A DNA stretch of 64,000 bases. Source: Oncomelania hupensis (Eukaryota; Mollusca; Gastropoda; Littorinimorpha; Pomatiopsidae). The stretch covers positions 8,339,484-8,403,483 of the forward strand of contig CM072512.1 in assembly GCA_036898135.1 (NCBI GenBank), read 5' to 3'. The translations under genes were made by a program, and so were the position numbers. Shown in pieces: positions 35,771-46,700 of the stretch (positions are counted from its first letter, which is position 1; each line of letters opens with the position of its first letter). The notes under the pieces were generated by a model. It made no database searches. It saw only the letters and a list, made by a program, of their open reading frames with translations, and had not been told where the DNA came from.

Positions 35771-36204
35771 ATTACAAATATCATGGGATAATTACAAAAA
35801 TCAATGACATATTTACAATTAACAGGTAAAGATTGTAATTATCAAATGAAAATTAAATTTTTCGGGTTTGGCGCATTTCTATACGGAATGCTAGAGCAAA
35901 AACGGAAAATGAAACAGGATCACGCGAAGATATTTATAATTTTCAATACTAATTGTTATTATCCCTTGATATTTGTAATTATCCTATGATATTTGTAATT
36001 ATCTCATGATATTTGTAATTATCAGGTTTTGGCGCTAGGAAGGCATGGCAAGTACTGATAATTATTAATTAATCCTGTACTGATAATTATTAATTAACAC
36101 TGTAGATTACCAGTATCTTTGTAAATTACACAGAACTCGTGGTAATGTCAAATATCTCGTGATACTGGTAACTCTCGGTTTTGGCGCAAGTAAGCCGTCA
36201 TAGC

Positions 36205-36788
36205 AACCGCACGTCATTCGCGAGTTCGTAATAACGAGGTCGTGTCCAAGGCAAAGGCCTCGCTTAAGTCTGTAGGTCATAGCCTGGGCAAAGACTGCAT
36301 ATTATTCCTAAAGTTGTAGACAGGGCAAAGATTTCAATTTATTCACCAGGCTGTAATTTGTATTCTTAAAAATAATCTTCCATAGCGCTTTTTCAGCTCA
36401 AGATCTGCTCAAGGCACTGGCCGATACAAGATCTAACTCAAACCACCCGAGCCGCCTACTTGCATCCTTTGGGCGCATAGTCCGAGGCCCAGACAACTGA
36501 GCACAATCCTGGGTGACTGAAGATGGGGGACAAGAGATCTAGTGCTTGCTGAGTGGATTTGTGTAGCGGGCACTCAACCGTCTAGGACATGAGCGTCAGG
36601 ATCTTTAAAGTCCGTTCAATGGAATGAGTGTGTGTGCACAGACTAGACCTCGCAGTGTCCCCAGGATCATTTGAAAGACTCTCAACGCACTTGGAGCAAC
36701 TACCTGCAAAGTTAGCGCTTGACATACAATATCTCATTTGTTTTGAATACACCTTTGATCCAGATCCAACTGTTCCTCAGGGTCATGC

Positions 36789-36838
<50 letters not shown>

Positions 36839-37432
36839 TAATACAGTCGGATACGCTTACTACGAAGTCCAGAGGGAACATTTTCCCCATTCGTTATACC
36901 CGAAGTTGATTTGTAACCGTAGTCGACGGTTAGTGGGCAAATTGTGTTTTTGTATTCGTTATATTCGTCTTGTCTCTAAAATGAGTCTTTGGTGTAAGAT
37001 TTACAGCCCAGAACACGTCAGGCTGTATTCTCCTCATGTTATTGCAAAAGGGGTGGATTTTAGAAGATTTTTTGCCAGATGAAGGGTGGGAGTGGGTGGG
37101 GTGAGGCAGAGAGAGAGAGAGAGAGAGTGTGTGTGTATGTGGGTGTGTGTGTGTGTATGTGTGTGTGTGTGTGTGTGGGTGTGTGTGTTTGTGGGTGCGT
37201 GAATTAAACAGACCACTATTGAACTCGATTTGTAAATGGAGGTGGCGGTCTGGAAATATTTTGCCATGTGTTTTATATTTAATGTAATTAAAATTAATTT
37301 TATTTTATCCTTATTTGACCGACTTTAAATAATGCTATGCTTTACCTTAGATCAAGGTTTTGTTTTACTTATCCGATGATACAAAAGTCTATCGTGTATG
37401 CGCTATGACTTCTCGTCCTTTCGGGTTCATCT
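36205..37432. other. No gene seen; (AAT)n at 36788-36834 and GA/GT tracts at 37107-37200
   Basis: Non-coding. Near 36280-36330 the phrase GTCATAGCCTGGGCAAAGAC repeats with variants, resembling 33600-33640 on the other side of the foldback element. Confidence 0.4.
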
Positions 37433-37509
37433 GACCCAACGCGATAGTTCAGTGGTAGAGCGTTCGCCTGGCACATTTGTGACCCAGGTTCGAATCCCGT
37501 GATGGGTTA
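37433..37509 (+). repeat. tRNA-derived SINE head
   Basis: Good A box (TAGTTCAGTGGTAGAGCG) and B box (GGTTCGAATCCC), and CCCAAC/GATGGGTT ends that can pair as an acceptor stem. The anticodon stem is mismatched, so this is a SINE head rather than a working tRNA gene. The body continues to about 37600 without a clear tail. Confidence 0.6.
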
Positions 37510-37724
37510 GACAAAAGTGGCAATTTTTTACTGTCCATCTTAGCAGTAGAATTGGTCCCAATAAACATTAAAAAGACGTGTCCAGGCAGTACAGCATTAA
37601 AACCAAAAACATTACACAAAAGACACTGATGGAACCCACACACACATTCACACACATACACATACGCACAAACCACTATTCAACCACTCACTCACACACT
37701 GATTGTTCTGGATCTAAAAGTATT

Positions 37725-37880
37725 TGGCAAAGAGTTAGGTTTTGAGGTTCTTTTTGAACACGATAAGAGACTGGGAGTGCCGGCGGTTGGAGGACAGAGA
37801 GTTCCAAAGAGTTGGGGCAAACACAGAGAAAGATCTCCAGCCAAAGAACTCAAGCGAATACCTAGAAATTGAGTGTTGAT
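37725..37880 (-). mobile_element. CR1/L2-like LINE ORF2 C-terminus
   Basis: Minus-strand translation gives RSFSVFAPTLWNSL, then SLIVFKKNLKT, stop, LFAKYF: the C-terminal signature (RSFSVxAPxLWNSLP...FKKxLKTxLF) of CR1/L2-type ORF2. One in-frame stop is present. No RT core is retained. Confidence 0.75.
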
Positions 37881-38040
37881 TTAGGTTCTTGCTCATCCCC
37901 CGTTCCCCCTCATCCTCCCCAACCTACTCCTTCCCTGGGATGATTATCCCTGTCCGCCATATCACCATTTGGGGATGTAGATGCTAAACGTCAAAATGGG
38001 TTCGTTTGAGCTCATTATTATTATCATCATGAACAAAACA

Positions 38041-38190
38041 GCCTGACAATAACACCTTTGAGTATCGAATGTGCGTTAGTGTCGAATGTGCGTTGTGTAA
38101 GAGTGTTTGTAATATGTGAGCGTATGCGCTGGTTACAGATCGCCGCTCTTTGAGTCTGGTTTAGGAGACAAGCGCTTATATGGTATCCTT
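38041..38190 (+). repeat. SINE/LINE 3' tail, copy 2 (no ATT tract)
   Basis: GTGAGCGTATGCGCTGG, ACAGATCGCCGCTCTTTGAG and AAGCGCTTATATGGTATCC align with 3818-3893. It ends at about 38190 without a long triplet tail. Confidence 0.6.
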
Positions 38191-38286
38191 TGTTTTAAAG
38201 TAGCAGTAGTAGTTTGGTGTTGTTGTTTTTGTTGCTGTTGTTCTTCTTTTCCCCCACACATGTGTATACTGTGATATTTACCATAT

Positions 38287-38298
38287 TAGTATATATGT
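38287..38298. repeat. 12-bp TSD of RTE copy C (left)
   Basis: TAGTATATATGT here and at 41531-41542, identical. It brackets both the inverted 5' segment and the body. Confidence 0.9.
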
Positions 38299-41200
38299 GG
38301 ATTGTGTCATCATGTAGTGTGTCTTGGGCAAAAAAGACCTGGCGGTGCCCAATCCTCTTCAGGCTGTTGGCCACAGCCGAAATCCACGAATACAGTGTGG
38401 CTCGCCTTGGCCCTGAGCACATGGTCGTTGAACCTGTAGTAACGTGAGGTTCCTCCGCCCTGGCCGGTGACTTCTGAATGTAATTCCATTCCGGATCGGT
38501 CGTCGCCCGGCACAAGGACCGCGCCTTCCGTTGGCCACCAGGACGGAGGTGTTAAGTTTGCTACTGATGGACAATTTAGCAAGATCCGCACGAGAAACAA
38601 CATCGTCATAGGAACCTGGAATGTCAGGACCCTAACTGCGGAAGGAAAATTAGAAGAACTGGCCCACGAGTTGGACCACTATCGATGGAACGTTTTAGGC
38701 ATCAGCGAACTGCGCTGGAAAGGCCTAGGTGAAACAACGACCGACAAAGGCCACAAGCTCTATTTCAGCGGTGGAGATGACAGGCACGAACACGGCGTTG
38801 GATTCTTGGTCCACAAGAACATCCTAGCCACTGTCATGGGTTGCCGCCCAGTCTCCAGTAGACTCATTACCATCCGCCTGAGAGCAGCCCCTTTCAACAT
38901 CACCATCATCCAGGCCTATGCCCCAACATCAGACTATGACGACAGCGAAGTGGAGGATTTTTATGAAAATCTACAGGCGGTCCTTGACCAAGTGCCGAAG
39001 AAGGACATAGTCATAGTGCAAGGCGACTGGAACGCCAGGGTTGGCCAAGATGCGCACCACAACTGGGGAGACACATGTGGACCCCACTGCAACAACGAGA
39101 CAAATGACAGGGGTCTGAGACTCTTGGAGTTTGCCAGATACAACAATCTGGTACTGGCAAACACGCTTGGTCTCCACAAAAACTCCAGACGATGGACATG
39201 GCACAGTCCTGGCGGGGAGCATCACAACCAGATAGACTACATCATGGTCAAGAAACGCTTCAGATCAAGCATCAACATTGGCAGGACACGCACTTTTCCA
39301 GGAGCAGACATCGGAAGTGACCACGATCTCGTGATGATGTCTTTCCGGCTCCACTTGAAGAGAGTAAACACAGCAAAGTGCACTAGACTGAAGTTCGACC
39401 TGGACAAACTGCAAGACCCGGAGGTGGCAGAACTATTTCAGGCCACAATTGGAGGGAAATTTGCACTACTGCTCATTTTGGGGGCTGGTGAAGTAGATGT
39501 CAACACCATGACCACCACCTTCAACTCAGCTGTGACAGATGCCGCCACTGAGATCCTTGGCAAGCACCGACCAAGGAAAAAGACGTGGATCACACCTGAA
39601 CTTTTGGATCTGTGTGATAAACGAAGAGAGATGAAAAAGAAAAAGAACACCTAACAGGGAGCTGATGTCTACCGAAAAATCAACAATGGCATCCGAAAAG
39701 GCATGCGCACAGCAAAGGAGAACTGGATAGAAGGTCAATGCCAGGAAATAGAGAACAGTCTGAACAAGAACAACAACAAGAAGGCCTACCAGACAGTGAA
39801 GCGGCTGACAAGTGTCAAACAGCCCAAAGTCTCCACGATCCAAAGCAAGTCTGGCATATGCCTTACAGAAGAACAAGAAGTCTTGGACAGATGGACAGAG
39901 TACTGCTCTGACCTTTACAACCATACACCAAATGGAGACCCATCAGTTCTAGCATGTCCCGAGAACAGAGAAGAAGAAGAAATCCTCCCAATTCTCCGGG
40001 AAGAAGTTGAGGCAGCAGTGCAATCGCTAAAGAAAGGGAAGTCAGCGGGAGTGGACAACATACCCGCGGAACTGCTACAAGCAGGAGGAGAAGCGATGAT
40101 TGATGCCCTCCCCATTATCTGTAACAAGATCTGGCAGAGTGGGGAGTGGCCTATACCATGGACCCAGTCGCTTGTTCTCACTCTTCCCAAAAAAGGTAAC
40201 CTTCAGGAGTGTGAAAATTACCGGACCATCAGCATCATCAGCCATCCCAGCAAGGTCCTCCTGAAAAAAATACTCAACAGGTTGAAACCCCAAGCTGAAC
40301 AGGTCATAGCTGAAGAACAAGCAGGATTCAGGGCAGGGCGAAGTACCACTGAGCAGATTTTCAACCTCAGAATAATCTGTGAGAAATACCTACAGCACCA
40401 ACAACATTTATATCATGTGTTCATAGACTTCAAGAAGGCGTTTGACCGAGTCTGGCATGCAGCTCTATGGGCAACAATGAAAGTGTACAACATCAGCCCT
40501 AAAATTATTGAAGTCATCAAAAGCCTGTATGACAAGGCTACCAGTGCAGTCCTCCACAACAGCGCCATCGGGAACTGGTTGAGAACAACAATCGGTGTGC
40601 GTCAAGTATGCCTACTCTCTCCAACACTTTTCAACATCTTCCTAGAGCGCATCATGTCAGATGCTCTTGCAGACCATGAAGGCACAGTCAGCATAGGGGG
40701 TAGAGCAATCTCTAATCTTCGTTTTGCAGATGACATTGATAGATTGGCTGGAGAGGAACAAGAACTTGAACAGCTGGTACAGAGGCTTGACACCACCTCC
40801 AGAGCCTATGGAATGGAAATAAGTGCAGAGAAGACCAAAATGATGACCAACAACACCAATGGCGTCAATACGGACATCAAAGTCCAAGGCCAATCCCTCA
40901 ACACAGTGCATAGCTTCAAATATTTAGGAGCCATTGTATCAGACAATGGGTCCCGACAGGAAGTCCTCTCCAGGATCGCACAAACAACTGCTGCCCTGAC
41001 AAGGTTGAAGCCCATTTGGAAAGACAGGACCATCAGTCTACATTCCAAAGTAAGACTGCTGCGCTCCCTTGTCATCTCCATCTTCCTATATGCTTGCGAA
41101 GCATGGACCCTCACAGCAGATCTCCAACGAAGAATACAAAGCATGGAGATGAGGTGCTACAGAAGACTTCTGGGCATTTCCTATACCCAACACATCACCA

Positions 41201-41530
41201 ACGACGAAGTCCGACAGACCATCACACAAGCCATTGGACAACACAATGACCTGCTAACAGTGATGAAGAAACGGAAACTCCGATGGTATGGCCACGTCAC
41301 CAGATCATCAGGCCTTGCAAAGACTATTCTGCAAGGCACAGTGCAAGGAGGTAGAAGAAGAGGGAGACCGAAAAAGAGGTGGGAGGACAACATTCGAGAA
41401 TGGACTGGTTTGACACTGAGCGAAACCATCAGGGCTGCTGAGGACAGAGAAAGATGGTGTATGCTGGTTAAACGATCATCTGTGGTGCCCCTACGACCTT
41501 CGGGTTACGGGACAGGATATGATAGGATAG
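38299..41530 (+). mobile_element. RTE-like LINE copy C with 5' inversion (twin priming)
   Basis: The body 38482-41530 is plus-oriented and the best preserved copy here. The first segment, 38299-38476, is the reverse complement of the family's 5' leader (compare 6160-6336). In family coordinates the inverted piece ends where the body begins, with about 5 bp of filler at the junction, and identical 12-bp TSDs flank the whole. That is the expected product of twin priming during reverse transcription. The 5'-most 120 bp of the family are missing. The 3' end is GGACAGGATATGATAGGATAG. Confidence 0.93.
38467..39654 (+). CDS. RTE endonuclease, intact domain, ends at a stop (copy C)
   Basis: 395 codons. 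The first 4-5 codons come from the inversion junction; the family reading begins at SIPDRSSPGTR. Motifs: GTWNVRTL (51), ISELRWKGLGE, VGFLVHKN, AYAPTSDYD, VIVQGDWNARVGQ (catalytic Asp/Asn present), NQIDYIM, and SDHDLVMM with the catalytic His. The frame stops at TAA 39652-39654, where other copies have TCA (Ser), one substitution away. The RT frame follows in the same phase. Confidence 0.9.
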   Translation: MTSECNSIPDRSSPGTRTAPSVGHQDGGVKFATDGQFSKIRTRNNIVIGTWNVRTLTAEGKLEELAHELDHYRWNVLGISELRWKGLGETTTDKGHKLYFSGGDDRHEHGVGFLVHKNILATVMGCRPVSSRLITIRLRAAPFNITIIQAYAPTSDYDDSEVEDFYENLQAVLDQVPKKDIVIVQGDWNARVGQDAHHNWGDTCGPHCNNETNDRGLRLLEFARYNNLVLANTLGLHKNSRRWTWHSPGGEHHNQIDYIMVKKRFRSSINIGRTRTFPGADIGSDHDLVMMSFRLHLKRVNTAKCTRLKFDLDKLQDPEVAELFQATIGGKFALLLILGAGEVDVNTMTTTFNSAVTDAATEILGKHRPRKKTWITPELLDLCDKRREMKKKKNT

Positions 41531-41544
41531 TAGTATATATGTAA
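39655..41544 (+). CDS. RTE reverse transcriptase, downstream of one stop codon (copy C)
   Basis: In phase with the endonuclease; the first ATG is 39703, giving 613 codons. RT motifs: ENYRTISIISHPSK, EEQAGFRAGRSTTEQI, FIDFKKAFDRVWH, GVRQVCLLSPTLFNIF and LRFADDIDRL. In the fourth, Gly of RQGC is changed to Val. A Cys-poor, basic C-terminus (RKLRWYGHV, GRRRGRPKKRWEDNIREW) follows. The consensus stop is the TAG in the first terminal repeat unit; here it is TAT, so the frame runs 11 codons further into the TSD. Translation would need readthrough or reinitiation, and the Gly-to-Val change may inactivate the RT. Confidence 0.9.
   Translation, partial: QGADVYRKINNGIRKGMRTAKENWIEGQCQEIENSLNKNNNKKAYQTVKRLTSVKQPKVSTIQSKSGICLTEEQEVLDRWTEYCSDLYNHTPNGDPSVLACPENREEEEILPILREEVEAAVQSLKKGKSAGVDNIPAELLQAGGEAMIDALPIICNKIWQSGEWPIPWTQSLVLTLPKKGNLQECENYRTISIISHPSKVLLKKILNRLKPQAEQVIAEEQAGFRAGRSTTEQIFNLRIICEKYLQHQQHLYHVFIDFKKAFDRVWHAALWATMKVYNISPKIIEVIKSLYDKATSAVLHNSAIGNWLRTTIGVRQVCLLSPTLFNIFLERIMSDALADHEGTVSIGGRAISNLRFADDIDRLAGEEQELEQLVQRLDTTSRAYGMEISAEKTKMMTNNTNGVNTDIKVQGQSLNTVHSFKYLGAIVSDNGSRQEVLSRIAQTTAALTRLKPIWKDRTISLHSKVRLLRSLVISIFLYACEAWTLTADLQRRIQSMEMRCYRRLLGISYTQHITNDEVRQTITQAIGQHNDLLTVMKKRKLRWYGHVTRSSGLAKTILQGTVQGGRRRGRPKKRWEDNIREWTGLTLSETIRAAEDRERWCMLVKRSSVVPLRPSGYGTGYDRIVVYM
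41531..41542. repeat. 12-bp TSD of RTE copy C (right)
   Basis: TAGTATATATGT, identical to 38287-38298; the open RT frame ends inside it. Confidence 0.9.
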
Positions 41545-42560
41545 AAGTGGATGATGCAAGGACAAAGATTGTAATATTCGGCTGATAACCTAGAATCTTA
41601 ATCCTTGCTGTAAATAGAATATCTGAAGTTGAATCTTCTTTGACAATAGTAAAGTTGTATTATGTTTGTATGGCCTGTGTATTGCAGTCGTATTGTATCG
41701 TGTGCATTTTGTACATTTCAAATCACAATAACGTGTTTATTTCCTGACCCATCAACAGGATATACTGTACCGTATACTTGTTGAACTGTTTACGGATGAC
41801 TCAGGGATCATTCTCATTCACCTGGTCAGCAGGCCAGGCGGTAACAGGTTTTACCCTCTCCATGAACTGTTGACTTATTTATGCAGTTCATTTAATGTTG
41901 TAGTGTAAACAAAAATATTGTAATTATTATTTTAATCTAGGTCGTCAACGGGTTTAGAACCGCTGTCTTTACAGGCTGCAATGTTATCGCTTGATATTCA
42001 ATACTTTTGTTGTTTTGCGTTTTGAGTTTACCACCGAGCCAAGTGGGTATCGGGTCATGTTAGTATTTTAAAAATCAAATGCATAGCAATGTGAGTCAAT
42101 GTACTCACCGCCCCTCCCCCCCCCCCATCACCTCCCTTTCCATCGAATCCCACACGCGCCAACATTTTATTTTTAATCGAGAATTTTGCAAATTTGTGCG
42201 ATGTGAGTCCTAAATAGTCCAAAACCCACATTTAAAAATCGTTGAAGTTCCATAATAAGCACATGATTTATATTGGCTTTAATTTTTAAAAAATCTGTCT
42301 TTTTATTATTTTTTTCGGCTTTGCAGGCCGTCTGGTCTTGTTGTGGACACTGATTGTCATGTTAAATATTGCAAGTTACATAGGCATACTTTTTAAGGCC
42401 GTCAAGGGACATTGGACCGCTACCTGTACGAGCTGCAATGCTATCGTTTAACATTCGTTGTGTTTGCTGTTGTGTACACCACTGAGCCAACTGCGAGCCT
42501 CGTACAAACAGTAACGCCTGTAGAGGACCTGTTGTTAGCCGTGACGTGTTATTCATACGC
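41543..42560. repeat. Unnamed interspersed repeat X, copy 1 (non-coding)
   Basis: 41543-41575 plus 41655-42060 align with 57713-57747 plus 57949-58275 (shared CAAATCACAATAA, CCCATCAACAGGATA, CAGGCCAGGTGGTAACAGGTTTTA-like and GTTTACCACCGAGC). A partial second copy starts near 42330 (GGCCGTCAAGGGACATTGGACC, CACTGAGCCAACTG). Within it, 42070-42300 also resembles 61795-61990 (GCATAGCAATGTGAG). Copy C is inserted in this repeat. No protein is encoded. Confidence 0.6.
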
Positions 42561-42574
42561 TGCTTAGCTAGCTT

Positions 42575-43310
42575 GATTGATTGATTGATTTATTGTTGCT
42601 TTAGGTCCAGCGGACTCTTCCGAGCCAAATCAGGACCGGACAACCCCCGATCCGCATAAAAGATCTGCTGAAACAACCCCAGTGGGAAAATTGAATGCCC
42701 TCCACCGGCCAGTCACTTTACAATAAAGACATCCCACGCGGGGGACGGCTGAGGGTTGACCTCAACTACGCGAACCCCCGGTTACAAAAACAAAATAGAA
42801 TACAAATATCATTATAAATCGTCAACAAAACACATACATATAAAATGCCTATAGTGCTAAATAGTACAATCATAGGAAGCCCTAGTGACCACCCGGCAGA
42901 AAGCGTCCAACACTCCCAAGCTGATCCAACAGACCTCATACACAAACAAGGAGTTTTGTCCAGGAAGAGTTTTCAAGAAAAAAGGTAGGTCATTGATCTA
43001 GCGAAGAAGAAGATAGTATAGCAGAGTGAAGGACAGAGCAGGAATAGGAAAGAGTAAATGAGGAAGACAGCGACAGTGGGAATTTAAAGCACTAAATTTC
43101 CATAAAGTGGGGATACTATTTATACTGAAAACCCCCGGCACTCCAACGGGGGTACTGTTGCCGCAGTGAATCTGTCTTGCCTATAAAGGAAAGACAGGTT
43201 TTCAACTGTGGCTTTCACTTTTCCCTTTATAGGTTTGAACAATCTACAGTGGCAAGATTGCTCATGACCCCAAGGGGTACTTAGCTAGCGGGTCAGTGAC
43301 TTGCAGCAAT
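42575..43310 (-). mobile_element. LINE 3' end sharing the Nimbus-like terminal stem-loop
   Basis: The minus strand ends with the 42-bp stem-loop module (42596-42637, identical to 27249-27290) and an AATCAATC-type tail (42575-42592). The upstream 650 bp differ from the 3' UTR at 27.3-27.5 kb and encode nothing recognisable. Probably the 3' UTR of a related LINE or a SINE that borrowed this end. Confidence 0.55.
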
Positions 43311-43379
43311 AGTTGGGTTGATTAGGTTAGAGGGCTTTTCTTCTTCTTCTCGTACAGGAAACCTCGAATATAGCATACG

Positions 43380-43705
43380 AAACAAGATGGCAAGCCATTC
43401 CCATTCCCATTTATTTCCAGGCACTCACACATATAACCGAAAAAGAAACAAACATGAAAAAATAGATCACTGTCTGAACTATCTGCATGCCCAAAAAAAG
43501 TATCCAATCGCTTTAGCCAATTTTTAAATAAGCCTACGGCGCAAAACGTGTTCACAAAATGGTGAAGCTCAATTACATTGGCCTTTGAGAAAGCGTAAAT
43601 ACGATTGATTTATCATGCTTAAAAATAGTTAACGCATCCCGTATGTTAAAAAATATAATTTTTTGAATTTCATTTAAAATACTGAAAAAATGTGTTTTGA
43701 ACACA
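43380..43705. repeat. Interspersed repeat, diverged relative of 14030-14440
   Basis: Shared order: ATAACCGAAAAAG-like, AATAAG...AAAACGTG, CATTGGCCTTTGAGAAAG and AAAATGTGTTTTGAACAC. Non-coding; it ends where RTE copy D begins. Confidence 0.45.
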
Positions 43706-43709
43706 CACA

Positions 43710-46700
43710 CTATCCTATCCCATCCTATCCTATTCCTTAACTCAAAGGTCGTTGGGGCACCACAGATGATCGTTTAACCAGCGTACTCCATCTTTCTCTG
43801 TCCTCAGCAACCCTGATTGTTTCGCTCAGTGTCAAACCAGTCAATTCTCGACTGTTGTCTTTCCCACTTCTTTTTCTCTCTCCCACTTCTTCTACCTCCT
43901 TGCACTGTGCCTTGCAGGATGGTTTTTGCAAGGCCTGATGATTTGGTGACGTGGCCATACCATCGGAGTTTCCGTTTCTTCACCACTATGAGCATGTCAT
44001 CATGTTGTCCAATGGCTTGTATGATAGTCTGTCGGATTTCGTTGGTGGTGATGTGCTGGGTATAGGAAATGTCTAGAAGTCTTCTCTAGCACCTCATCTC
44101 CATGCTTTGAATTCTTCGTTGTAGATCTGCTGTGAGGGTCCATGTTACACAAACGTATAGGAAGATAGAGATAACAAGGGAGCGCAGCAGCCTTTCCTTT
44201 GCATGTACACTGATGGTCCTGTCTTTCCAAATGGGCTTCAACCTTGTCAGGGCAGCAGTTGTTTGTGCGATCCTGGAGAGGACTTCCTGTCGGGACCCAT
44301 TGTCTAATATAATGGCTCCTAGGCCTAAATATTTGAAGCTATGCATTGTCTTGAGGGGGTTGGTGTTGGACCTTGATGTCCATGTTGATGCCATTTGATG
44401 TTGTTGGTAATCATTTTGGGGTTCTCTGCACTTATTTCTATTCCACAGGCTCTGGAGGTGGTGCGAAGCCTCTGTACAAGCTGTTCAGGTTCTTGTTCCT
44501 CCCCAGCCAATACATCAATGTCATCCACAAAACGGAGGTTGGAGATTGTTCTACCCCATATGATGACTGTGCCTTCGTGATCTGCAAGGGCATCTAACAT
44601 GATTCGCTCCAGGAAGATGTTAAAGAGTGCTGGAGAGAGTAGGCATCCTTGACAACCACCGATTGTTGCTCTGAACCAATTCCCGATGGCGCTGTTGTGG
44701 AAGACTGCACTGGTAGCCTTGTCATACAGGCTTTTGATGGCTTAAATAGATTTAGGGCTGATGTTGCACACTTTCATGATTGCCCACAGAGCTGCATGCC
44801 AGACTCGGTCAAATGCTTTCTTGAAGTCCACGAACACATGATATAGATGTGGTTGGTGCTGAAGGTATTTTTCGCAGATTATTCTGAGGTTGAAGATCAG
44901 TTCAGTTGTACTTCGCCTTGCCTTGAATCCTGCTTGTTCTTCAGCTATGATTTGTTCAGCTTGGGGTTTCATGAGGACCTTGCTGGGATGGCTGATGAGG
45001 CTGACGGTGCGGTAATTTTCACACTCCTGAAGGTTACCCTTTTGGGAAAGAGTGATGAAAAGCGACTGTGTCCATGGTGTAGGCCACTCCCCACTCTGCC
45101 AGAGCTTGTTACATATAATAGTGAGGGTGTCAAACATCGCTTCCCCTCCGGTTTGAAGCAATTCCGTGGGTATGTTGTCCACTCCCGCTGACTTCCCCTT
45201 CTTTAGTGATTGCACTGCTGCCTCAACTTCTCGAGATTTAGGAGGGTTTCTTCCTCTTCTCTGTTCTGGGGACATGCTAGAACTGGTTGTTCTCCATTTG
45301 GTGTGTAGTTGTAAAGGTCAGAGCAGTACTCTGTCCATCTATCCAATACTTCTTGTTCTTCTGTAAGGCATATCACACTTGCTTTGGATCGTGGAGACCT
45401 TAGGCTGTTTAACACTTGTCAACCGCTTCACAGTCAAACTTTTCTCTATTTCCTGGCATTGGTCTTCTAAGCAGTTCGCCTTTGCTGTGCGCATGCCATT
45501 TCGGATGTCATTGTTGATTTTTCGGTAGGTATCAGCTCCCGTGAGGTGTTCTTTTTCTATTTCATCTCTCTTCGTTTATCACACAGGTCCAAAAGTTCAG
45601 GTGTGATATACGGTTTCGTATTCGGGTGGCGCTTGCCAAGGACCTCAGTGGCGGCATCTGTCACAGCTGAGTTGAAGGTGGTGGTCATGGTGTTGACATC
45701 TACTTCACCAGCTCCGAAAATAAGCAGAGGTGCAAATTTCCCTCCAATTGTGGCTCACCCCCGGGTCTTGCAGTTTGTCCATGTCGAACTTCAATGAGGT
45801 GCACCTTGCTCTGTGTACTCTCTTCAAATGGAGCCGGAATTACATCATCACAAAATCGTGGTCACTTCCGATGTCTGCTCCTGGAAAAGTGCGTGTCCTG
45901 CCAATGTTGATGCTTGATCTGAAGCGTTTCTTGACCATGATGTAGTCAATCTGGTTGTGATGCTCCCTGCTGGGACTGTGCCATGTCCATCGATCTGGAT
46001 TTTTTGCGGAGACCAAGCGTGTTTGCCAGTATCAGATTCTTGCATCTGGCAAACTCCAAGAGTCTCAGACTCATGTCATTTGTCTCGTTGTTGCAGTGGG
46101 GTCCACTTGTGTCTCCCCAATTGTGGTGCGCATCTTGGCCAACCTTGGCATTCCAGTTGTCTTGCACTATGACTATGTCCCTCTTCGGCACTTGGTCAAG
46201 GACAGCCAGCCTGTAGATGTTCATAGAAATCCTCCACTTCGCTGTCGCCATAGTCTGATGTTGGGGCATATACCTGGATGATGGTGATTTTGAAAGGGGC
46301 TGCTCTCAGACGGATGGTAATGAGTCTACTGGAGACTGGGCGGCAACCCATGACAGTGGCTAGAATGTCTTTGTGGACCAAGAATCCAACGCCATGTTCG
46401 TGCCTGTCATCTCTACCGCTGAAATAAAGCGTGTGCCTTTGTCGGTCGTTGTTTCACCGTGGCCTTTCCAGCGCACTTCGCTGATACCTAAAATGTTCCA
46501 TCGATAGTGGTCCAGTTCGTGGGCAAGATCTTCTAAATTTCCCTCCGCAGTTAGGGTCCTGACAATCCAGGTTCCTATGACGATGTGGTCGCTCGTGCGG
46601 ATCCTATTAAGTTGTCCATCAGTAGCACATTTATCACCTCCGTCCTGGTGGCCAACGGAAGGGACTGTCCTTAGTGACCCGGGCGACAACCGATCCGGTA

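Larger units (their letters stand above)
33648..36204. mobile_element. Foldback element with GCGCCAAAA termini and 20-bp subrepeats
   Basis: Outer ends are inverted: left TATGACGGACTACTAGCGCC, right (complement) TATGACGGCTTACTTGCGCC, both followed by AAAA. The arms continue inward for 250-400 bp as loosely tandem 20-bp units of the type TAATTACAAACATCATGGGA, then share an inverted GATCCTGT...CTCTAGC segment (33776-33812 left, 35890-35930 right). Extra internal copies of the end motif occur near 33921, 34009 and 36018. Candidate TSD: GCGACC left, GCAACC right (one mismatch). The interior carries a LINE 3' end, (AAT)n tracts and a tRNA-like sequence, but no transposase. Confidence 0.6.

Noticed and set aside
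37433..37509. Functional tRNA gene
   Set aside because: A and B boxes are good but the anticodon stem is mismatched; better explained as a SINE head.
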